Positions 1 to 7,300 of a stretch of 64,000 nucleotides of DNA are shown here, in pieces. The DNA lies in the NCBI GenBank assembly GCA_017549205.1, contig JAFYVH010000021.1, forward strand, positions 1 through 64,000. The letters run 5' to 3'. Made by a program: the position numbers and the translations under genes. The notes beneath the pieces were generated by a model. The model did not search any database. It had not been told where the DNA came from and saw only the letters and a list, made by a program, of their open reading frames with translations. Positions within the stretch are counted from its first letter, which is position 1, and every line of letters begins with the position of its first letter. The stretch comes from Clostridia bacterium. Its GTDB lineage: Bacteria; Bacillota; Clostridia; UBA1381; UBA9506.

Positions 1-721
1 AAAGGACCGAGTTTGCATCCCAGGGTTTTTGGGGGTTATAGCTTTTGCCCAATTGTGCTTGTCGATACTCTAGAGGAGGAAGCTCTTTATTTTTGGTGAG
101 TATTTTAGCAATTGCTGTGCTTCCTAATCCTGCTTCATACATGGAAAAAATCTGCTTTACAACCTTTGCAGCGGTTTCCTCTACAATGAGCCGGTTTTTG
201 TTGTCAGGTGCTTTTTTGTAGCCATAGGGGGCATAATTACTTAGAAAATCACCGTTGCGTTTTTTTGTCCTTACGGCAGACCGGATTTTCTTCGAAATGT
301 CCTTCGAATACATTTCATTTAAAATGTTTTTAAATGGTGTAATATCATTGTTGTTTTTAAGAGTGTCAACGCCGTCGTCAATCGCGATAAATCGAACACC
401 ATAATTTGGAAAAACAATGTCTGTATATTGGCCGGTTAGTATATAATTCCTTCCCAATCTAGAAAGGTCTTTAACAACCACCATATTTACATTTCCCAGT
501 TCTATGTCTTCTATCATCCTTTGAAAGTCTGGACGGTCAAAATTTGTTCCGCTCCAGCCGTCATCAATATAAAGGTCATAAACAAACCAAGAATGATCGC
601 GAACATATTTCATTATCATTGATTTTTGGGTTGAAATGCTGGAGCTCTCTATATTTTGCACAAGATCATCTTTTGACAACCTGCAATAAATGGCGACACT
701 ATAATTTTCACGTTCCCTCAT
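1..721 (-). CDS. Large serine recombinase, C-terminus cut off by the window edge
   Basis: The reading frame is open from an ATG at 721 to the left edge (about 240 residues seen), so the C-terminal part is outside the window. The N-terminal resolvase domain shows the catalytic serine in YCRLS (residue 16), then DDGWSGTNFDRP and VKDLSRLGRN, all typical of large serine integrases/resolvases that cut and rejoin DNA at att or res sites. A Recombinase domain follows (YAPYGYKK region, about residue 160 on). The ribosome binding site AGGAGGGG sits just before the ATG. Such enzymes mobilise prophages, ICEs or excisable elements, so this one probably belongs to an element extending to the left. Family assignment is secure; target and partner sites cannot be seen. 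Confidence 0.93.
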   Translation of the reverse strand, partial: MRERENYSVAIYCRLSKDDLVQNIESSSISTQKSMIMKYVRDHSWFVYDLYIDDGWSGTNFDRPDFQRMIEDIELGNVNMVVVKDLSRLGRNYILTGQYTDIVFPNYGVRFIAIDDGVDTLKNNNDITPFKNILNEMYSKDISKKIRSAVRTKKRNGDFLSNYAPYGYKKAPDNKNRLIVEETAAKVVKQIFSMYEAGLGSTAIAKILTKNKELPPLEYRQAQLGKSYNPQKPWDANSVL

Positions 722-762
722 TTTTCCCCTCCTGAAGAAACACGAAGTTGTAACAATTATTC

Positions 763-791
763 ATTATATTACAATAAAGCTTATTTTGCAA
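763..791 (-). promoter_or_regulatory. Promoter of the serine recombinase
   Basis: Reading the minus strand, TTGCAA (791-786) and TATAAT (768-763) are separated by 17 bp, a near-consensus sigma-A promoter about 40 bases upstream of the recombinase ATG. Confidence 0.7.
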
Positions 792-826
792 TTATTAAAT
801 TATTAGTGAATTAGTCATTTAATAAT
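791..826. repeat. AT-rich 10-bp inverted repeat between immA-like gene and recombinase promoter
   Basis: ATTATTAAAT (791-800) and its reverse complement ATTTAATAAT (817-826) flank a 16-base spacer. It could be a weak terminator for the gene at 850-1536, or an operator just upstream of the recombinase promoter. The stem contains no G-C pair, so a terminator role is doubtful. Confidence 0.35.
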
Positions 827-849
827 TTTAGAATATTTTTTGGAAAATA

Positions 850-1536
850 TTATTCTCCGATACACAACCGACATGGTTCATAGCCATTTTCTATTAACTC
901 ATTTAATGGATATGCACTCACATTATTTCGATTTTTTACGATAACGCAAAAATGATTATGATATTTATCCCCGGATGGTGTGACATAATATTCCGTTGTT
1001 TCTATTTGTAATGTTGGTATATGTAGGTAGGTATGAGTGATATGTAGGCCGAAGCCAACGACAAGGAATAGAAAAATTGTCAAAATAGTAATGGTGACAG
1101 GTTTTAAAGAAAAAAAAGAAAGTAATCTAACAAAATAACTAGGGTTTTGTAGATAAAAGGAAAACTGATTGGCAAATTCTTCGCGTTGAATTGTAGAATG
1201 AGATAAAGCAGAGGTCAATAAGGCAGGGTCGACAATGTGGCCTAGTTCGTGGCATAAAAGAATACATTTATCTTTGGTAGGTAAATCCGAATTAATAAAG
1301 ACAAGCTTTAAATTATTATTTAAGTATAGAAAAGAGTCATGTTGTTGAATTTCATTTTCCAAGTTAAGTTTAGCAATACATGCAGAAATATCCTTGGAGT
1401 TGTTATATTTTTTGTAAGGGACAACTTGAAAGCCTTTTTCTTCAATAATATGCTGCAAATTCTCATAAGTTAGTGTTGAATATAATTTGTTTTGTTTTCT
1501 TGTTTCAAATGCGAGACGATTAGCGATTTTATTCAT
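850..1536 (-). CDS. ImmA/IrrE-type metalloprotease with membrane segment and external Cys-rich tail
   Basis: This 228-residue protein has a zinc-metalloprotease HELGH motif (about residues 96-100) in an N-terminal cytosolic domain like ImmA/IrrE proteases, which cleave XRE-family repressors. A hydrophobic segment (about residues 146-168) follows. The last 50 residues contain YVTPSGDKYHNHFC and PCRLC, resembling the small Ada-like metal-binding motif (YH...C...PCxxC). With a cytosolic protease domain, this tail would face outside and could sense a signal. It overlaps the upstream XRE gene by 8 bases, so the two are co-translated. The protease family is clear from the motif and the neighbour. 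The sensing role of the tail is inference. Confidence 0.8.
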   Translation of the reverse strand: MNKIANRLAFETRKQNKLYSTLTYENLQHIIEEKGFQVVPYKKYNNSKDISACIAKLNLENEIQQHDSFLYLNNNLKLVFINSDLPTKDKCILLCHELGHIVDPALLTSALSHSTIQREEFANQFSFYLQNPSYFVRLLSFFSLKPVTITILTIFLFLVVGFGLHITHTYLHIPTLQIETTEYYVTPSGDKYHNHFCVIVKNRNNVSAYPLNELIENGYEPCRLCIGE

Positions 1537-1963
1537 GCTTGGAATAGTTCTCCTTGCTTTTCTGTATTAAATTTAAAATAACCTTTTCTTCATCGGTCAG
1601 CGATGTGCTGTCTGAAAGTCCGCCATATGCAGCAATTAAAGCATTTGTAGACGAAGAACCGTTTATACGCCGACATTCTGTTTCAACCATCGACTCTACA
1701 GCATGTTTTCCCATATCATCCAGTTTTTCAAAATCATTGAGAAGTCTAATAGAGCGTGAATTAAGAGTTATAGGACAATCCCGAAAAGGATAAATATCAA
1801 GAACCTCAAAAATTCTATTAATTAAATCATAACTTGAGGAGCCAACGCCTTTTTTTAAGATAGAATTAATGGTTGTACGAGGAATGCCTATATATTTTGC
1901 AAAGCTTTCTATCGTCTTAAATTTTTCCTTTATTCTTTTTCTGATTAAAGTCGTATAATCCAT
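1529..1963 (-). CDS. XRE-family transcriptional repressor, partner of the ImmA-like protease
   Basis: The 144-residue protein has an N-terminal helix-turn-helix (about residues 12-65: IESFAKYIGIPRTTINSILK). Its C-terminal region (about residues 85-144) is uncharacterised and may be the cleavage and oligomerisation part. I chose the ATG at 1963 because GAGGAAG lies 8 bases upstream; a GTG three codons earlier would overlap that site. The pair with an ImmA-like protease copies the cI/ImmA immunity module of Gram-positive mobile elements. It is divergent from the Ig/LRR-Rhs operon, so that operon and its own promoter are natural targets. Confidence 0.8.
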   Translation of the reverse strand: MDYTTLIRKRIKEKFKTIESFAKYIGIPRTTINSILKKGVGSSSYDLINRIFEVLDIYPFRDCPITLNSRSIRLLNDFEKLDDMGKHAVESMVETECRRINGSSSTNALIAAYGGLSDSTSLTDEEKVILNLIQKSKENYSKHE

Positions 1964-2007
1964 TTTAACCACTTCCTCTCCTATAGTCTACAATAAAAAC
2001 TTATTTT

Positions 2008-2058
2008 GGTCAACATTAAAAAATTTTTTGTTGACATATGTCAAGCTTATGATATAAT
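2008..2058. promoter_or_regulatory. Divergent promoter/operator region between XRE gene and Ig-LRR/Rhs operon
   Basis: On the plus strand TTGACA (2031-2036) and TATAAT (2053-2058) are 16 bp apart. The -35 box is part of a perfect 14-bp palindrome, TTGACATATGTCAA (2031-2044). A further GTCAACA at 2009-2015 is an inverted copy of TGTTGAC at 2029-2035. On the minus strand TTGACC (2013-2008) could be the -35 box of the XRE gene, with TAGACT 17 bp downstream. TTGAC half-sites therefore overlap both -35 boxes, which suits a repressor that controls both directions. TTGAC is also the ordinary -35 core, so the overlap alone is not proof. Confidence 0.6.
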
Positions 2059-2061
2059 AAA

Positions 2062-2108
2062 AGACGCTATAATATACATATCGACAGCAAAAATATAACA
2101 AAGCGTCT
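2062..2108 (+). other. Long-range inverted repeat in the leader of the Ig-LRR/Rhs operon
   Basis: AGACGCT (2062-2068) is complementary to AGCGTCT (2102-2108), so the 5' leader may fold into a 7-bp stem closing a 33-base loop. GTCTATTTAGAC (2105-2116) could form an alternative small hairpin just before the ribosome binding site. It may be a fortuitous pairing. Confidence 0.3.
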
Positions 2109-2134
2109 ATTTAGACACAAAGGAGAGACAGAGA

Positions 2135-4315
2135 ATGAAAAAAAAGCTTTTATACCTTTTTATATTGTGTTTGGTGATTGTATTTGGCGTTCCTATTGTT
2201 TCTGTGTCGGCAAATGCAGAAATACAATGTAATGCAACACTAACTAAAAAAGTTGTGAAAGTAGAAGGGACCATTAGTAGTGGCGCTGGTCAACAGGTAA
2301 CGCTTTTAGTGACGGATTCTAACGGAGCGTATATTTACATAGATCAAACGACAAGCGAAACCGACGGCAAATTTAGTTTTAACTTTCCTATGCCTGATGG
2401 TGCAAAAGACGGAAATTATACAGTTAAGGTCGGTGGTACAAATGTATCATCATCGGCAGAAACCAATTTTGTATATTACTACGACAACATTTCTGTCCAG
2501 GAGCCCCAGGTTACGAACAATTGGGTGCGTATTAATGGTTCAATCAGCAGTGGCACTGGTCATGAAATAGCACTTTTGGTGAAGGATCCTACACACAGCA
2601 TAATTTATATAGATCAAACGACAAGCGAAACGGATGGCAAATTTTGCTTTAACTTTCCTATGCCTGATGGTGCAAAAAGCGGAATTTATACAGTTAAGGT
2701 TGGCGGACCAAATGTATTGCCATCCGTACAAACCAATTTTGATTACTATAAAGAGGATATTTCCAAACCAGAAATTACGGCTACTGCTCAATATAAAAAT
2801 GGTCGTGTGCATGTTAATGGTACAATCAGCAGTGGCGCTGGTCAACAGGTAACACTTATGGTGAAGGATCCTACGAATACAATCATTTATACGGATCAAA
2901 CGACAAGCGAAACTGGCGGGAACTTTAGTTTTAAATTTCCCTTGCCAGATGAAGCAAAATTTGGAACTTATACTGTTACGGTTGGCGGTACAAATGTACC
3001 ATCACCGACACATATCAACTTTGGTTATAGTGGTGAAAGTTTTTATGGACTTGATATTCAGGTTACCAATAGCCACGTGTGTATTAGTGGTTCAATCACC
3101 AGTGGTGCTGACCAACAAGTAACGCTTCTGGTAACAGATCCTATGCATACAACCATTTATACAGGTGAGACGATAAGCGGAACGGATGGCAAATTTTGTT
3201 TTGACATTACCATGCCTGATTTCGCTACAAGCGGAATTTATACAGTCAAGCTAAGCGGAAAAAATGTTGTACCATCGGTACAAACCGATTTTATTTATTA
3301 CAATGACGGTTTTTCTGCAGTCTCTGTTCAGGTTGCGAATAATCAAGTGAGTGTTGATGGCACAATCAGCAGTGGTGCCGATCAGGAAATAGAGATTAAG
3401 GTGACAGATTCTACGGGTACAATGATTCGCAGAGACGTAATTACATGCAATAGCGACGGCAAGTTTAGTTATAGCTTTTCTATGCCGGATTCCGCTACAA
3501 GCGGAATTTATACGGTTACCTTGAAAAAAGACGGAATCGAAGAACCCGAGCAGGTTTTATTCCTTTTTACCACGGAATTGCCTGCACAGGCTATTGAGAA
3601 AAATCAAAACAAAAGTTTGTATAACGCCTTAAAAAGAGCTCGGCCTCTGCTTGACCCTGATGCTGATGGCACGATTACAGCATTGGAATTGTCTAACATT
3701 TCAGGAGCGTTAGATATAAGCAATAGTAATATCGAGAGTTTATACGGACTTCAATCGTGTACAGGCATTACAGAGCTATACATCAACGATAATAAAATTT
3801 CCAATTTGCAACCAATTGAGAATCTGCAAAATTTAAAAAGCCTAATTGCAGATAATAATCAGCTTAGTCATATAGCGGCACTCCCAACCAATTTAAAGTT
3901 ATTAAATGTCGAGAGGAACCAACTTACAAATATGGAAGGAGTGACATTGGCACAGGAATTAGAAATTTTGTTTGCCTCTGAAAACAACCTTAGCTCTATA
4001 GATTTTTTAAGAGATAAAACAGCCTTGACACATGTCACATTAAAGAATAATACAATTACCGATTTATCACCCTTAGCTAACGATAAAGCCTTAATACATG
4101 TAGATTTAGCAGACAACTTAATCAGCGATATAAGTGTTTTAGGGGATAAAACGAATATAAAGGTTTTACGGCTAAGCGGCAATCCGATAAACAGCCTGTC
4201 GGCTATCCCGAAAAACTTCTTCCATATTTTAGATTATGTCACATTGAATTTAAGGGAAGAAATATTAAAATTTAATGCGTTGAACACGATATATACAACT
4301 GCCGATATATACTAA
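2135..4315 (+). CDS. Secreted Ig-like repeat / leucine-rich repeat surface protein
   Basis: The 726-residue protein starts with a clear signal peptide (lysines, hydrophobic core, cut near SVSA). Five tandem beta-rich repeats of about 85-95 residues follow (about 30-480), each with a GxISSGAxQ...D...DGKFxFxxxMPD...GxYTVxxxG pattern. Next is one EF-hand/dockerin-like loop (DPDADGTITALEL, about 507-519), then about eight leucine-rich repeats of 21-22 residues (about 525-715) of the bacterial internalin type. No transmembrane anchor or LPXTG is seen, so it is probably released or held non-covalently. AAAGGAGAG precedes the ATG. It is joined to the downstream Rhs gene (stop and next ribosome binding site overlap), suggesting it works with the Rhs protein, perhaps in adhesion or target binding; that is inference. 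Confidence 0.85.
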   Translation: MKKKLLYLFILCLVIVFGVPIVSVSANAEIQCNATLTKKVVKVEGTISSGAGQQVTLLVTDSNGAYIYIDQTTSETDGKFSFNFPMPDGAKDGNYTVKVGGTNVSSSAETNFVYYYDNISVQEPQVTNNWVRINGSISSGTGHEIALLVKDPTHSIIYIDQTTSETDGKFCFNFPMPDGAKSGIYTVKVGGPNVLPSVQTNFDYYKEDISKPEITATAQYKNGRVHVNGTISSGAGQQVTLMVKDPTNTIIYTDQTTSETGGNFSFKFPLPDEAKFGTYTVTVGGTNVPSPTHINFGYSGESFYGLDIQVTNSHVCISGSITSGADQQVTLLVTDPMHTTIYTGETISGTDGKFCFDITMPDFATSGIYTVKLSGKNVVPSVQTDFIYYNDGFSAVSVQVANNQVSVDGTISSGADQEIEIKVTDSTGTMIRRDVITCNSDGKFSYSFSMPDSATSGIYTVTLKKDGIEEPEQVLFLFTTELPAQAIEKNQNKSLYNALKRARPLLDPDADGTITALELSNISGALDISNSNIESLYGLQSCTGITELYINDNKISNLQPIENLQNLKSLIADNNQLSHIAALPTNLKLLNVERNQLTNMEGVTLAQELEILFASENNLSSIDFLRDKTALTHVTLKNNTITDLSPLANDKALIHVDLADNLISDISVLGDKTNIKVLRLSGNPINSLSAIPKNFFHILDYVTLNLREEILKFNALNTIYTTADIY
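2222..3570 (+). repeat. Five tandem ~270-bp coding repeats in the Ig-like protein
   Basis: Strings such as TCAAACGACAAGCGAAAC and CAATCAGCAGTGG recur at roughly 250-290 base intervals (blocks near 2222, 2500, 2760, 3046 and 3320). Copies 1-3 are most alike at the DNA level; copies 4 and 5 are more diverged. This is recent internal duplication and a likely site of copy-number change. Confidence 0.8.
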
Positions 4316-4327
4316 GGAGGAAGAACT

Positions 4328-7300
4328 ATGCAAAAGATAAAACAATATATAGCACTGATGCTCTTATTGGTTATGATCCTTCCGGGTTCTTCTGCATTTG
4401 CAGAAACCGCAACAATTGAAGATTCTTTTGAAAATGCAGCAATAGAGAATCGGGATACATCAACAACCAATTCAAAAAATGAGAAAATTCGACAGAGACT
4501 TGAGGCAACTACGCTCACACCATATAAAGGAAGTATTATTGAAGATGAAAAACCTGACTCAACTTACAGTTTAAACACCTCAACTAGAGAAGAAAATTCA
4601 GACAACGAAATTGGTACAAGTCGATCGGGGTATTCAAAAATTCCTTCGACTGAAACTGTAGCTGAGCGTGCTGTTATGCAAGAAGCAGCCGTAATGTCCA
4701 CTTCTCTTTCATCCAGTAACTATGAATCAATAATTAGTCCTTCTTTTAAAAATGGAGTCAATCATCCCCATTTGGGCGGCAGAAGTGAAAATGAATATGT
4801 TTCACCATTTGATGGCACACTGCAGCTTAATTATACAGACTTGCACCTACCCGGGCGAAACGGATTAGATTTAACCTTGAGCCGTTTTTACAAAAGTGAA
4901 CATGACGGTGCAGAAATTTCTAATTCAGGAGGCGAATTCGTAGTCAATCCAACCACATATTATAACAAACGATATGCACTGGGTATTGGTTGGTCTTTTG
5001 GCTTTCCCTCGGTGGAAGTGCGTGAAAAATATGATGGTACTTTACAGGCTTTCTATCATGACGGAAAAGGCTCCTCTTATCGCTCAAATTACAATGATTC
5101 AGAAAAAAATGAAGAGGGAAATGAATACTATAATGGACATTGGATCTATTATTCTAATTTAGATAATTATTATACTGATAATGTAAAATTTAAAGAAAGA
5201 GACCGTTCCTACACACGCGGAGAATATCGATCGGAATATTCTTTTAAGGCGGCCGATGACACAATGCAATATTTTGGAAAAGACGGCCAGATTCTTTCTA
5301 TTCAAGACAGATTTAATAATGAAATTAAATTTGACTATACATATTTACCGGGTGAAAACATCATCCCTTTCTATTCTCATGCAAAATATTCATATGGAAC
5401 CTCATGGAGTTATTCATCACAACAAATTACATTTAATCCCCATTCGACCAGAAGAAGCACAGAAGCCAAAACACAATTAGTGGATATTGATGAAGATGAT
5501 GATGAATATTATGTGAGCCTAATGTATCAAGCAGAAGATGCTCTTAATACTTTTGATGGTAGCTTCAATGTGTATTGTGATTTATACCAAAATAGTAATT
5601 TGTTAGAGAGTGTATTAATTGTCACAGAAACACCCACAGTATATAATGAGGGCATCAAATTGGAGGGAGAGTTCTCCATCAGTGAGCTTGATTTGGATGC
5701 AGTTCCCAACCGGGCGAGATTGCGCATTGAAATGGTGCGCAGTCGATATACAATTTACTTTACTGATCTTCGTTTATCGCCCAAAATCCCGTTAATTTCA
5801 AAAATTACCGACACAATCGGTCGAACGGCGGTGTTTGATTATCAGGGAGATGTTTATACAAGATATGCAGAAGGTTCCCCCGATCTTCCTCTTATTGTAA
5901 CGGTCTATGAGCCGAATGGAACACAAATTCAAAAACTAACCTATTACAGAAATAGGTATACTTTTTATGTAGACGATTATGATGGAAACACTCTAGAGGA
6001 ACACAGAATGTATGTATTTTGGGGTTGTAACAACGGTTTGTATTCAACCTGGGTCAACTATGAGAAAAAAGAAGGACGGGGCAGCACCATTTATTCCAAC
6101 GACACGGTTGACAAGAGCTTTTCCTTTAGTCGAAATATTGTATCTCTGGCACAAAACTGGCACAGTGATGTTTATTTTGAATATGAGGATGTAACCAAAT
6201 GGACGGATAACCGTCCCTTAGGGTCTACAAGCACCGCAACAACAAGCAACACCGGTTTTATTGAAACTTGGCGAGTGGCCAGCAAATATGTGGTTAATTC
6301 TCCCATTAGCGAAACGGAAAACCCGCAATACAATAAATATACATATAATTATACAAGTGGCAGGTATAGGGATGAAACCGGATATAGCATGAAGAGTCGA
6401 TTGCCTGACGGCCCCGGTTATCTTGATCCCGACTTCGGTGTTTACCGCGTAGAGGTGACAAATCCCAACGGTAGCGTTGAAGCCTATGAATATACCAGCC
6501 ACACATTTGGGATGGGCTATCGGCGAAGATGGAAAATTGTTTTACCTCTTTTGGATAGAAAAATTGTAACCGAAAGCACAACTTCAGGAGCAGATGAGAT
6601 CATCGAAGAGTATAGTTATAAAGATGATTATGCCATTACTTCTCCCACACAGATTAAGACCACCGAAACCCTGGACGGCACAGCTCGTGTGTACTACACC
6701 AAAACAGAATATGATGCAGATTCATGCTTGCCCATTCTGACAAGCTTGCCCTTAACAGAGGCCGAGGCCAAGCTCGACCAAATTCCAACAAAAAAACAAA
6801 TTACCACCGATTACCAGGGGCTGGGCAATAGAACCTTTATCCCCAAAAAACAAACCTATTACCAAAAGGAAGATGGCCCCCTGCTGAGCGCAAGCTATAA
6901 TTTAGACAGTTTGGGGCGCATCACAAGCGCGGTCGATGCGCAGGGCAACATCACATATTATGAATATGACACCACATATACATGGTTGCCCACACGCATC
7001 TATTTTTCTGACCCCGAAAACAACGGGGACGACAGCCGAATAGCCGAAACACAATATGCCTATACCGATGCCTATGGCTTAGGCGCTACAGAAGAGCGCA
7101 TTAAATATGCTGATGGCAGCTATGCGGTGACGCGTTATACATATGAGCCAAAATATGGTAATATTATTCAAAGTGTAGATGCCATGGGCAATACGACAGA
7201 TTATAGATATGATAGCCATGGTCGAATTTGTGATGTATACTATCCAAGCTATAAGTCAGAAAACGGCTTAGTCAAAAAGCATGATGCCTATTCTTATTAC

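Noticed and set aside
544-735. Plus-strand open frame opposite the serine recombinase
   Set aside because: It is the antisense shadow of the recombinase N-terminus and has no ribosome binding site.
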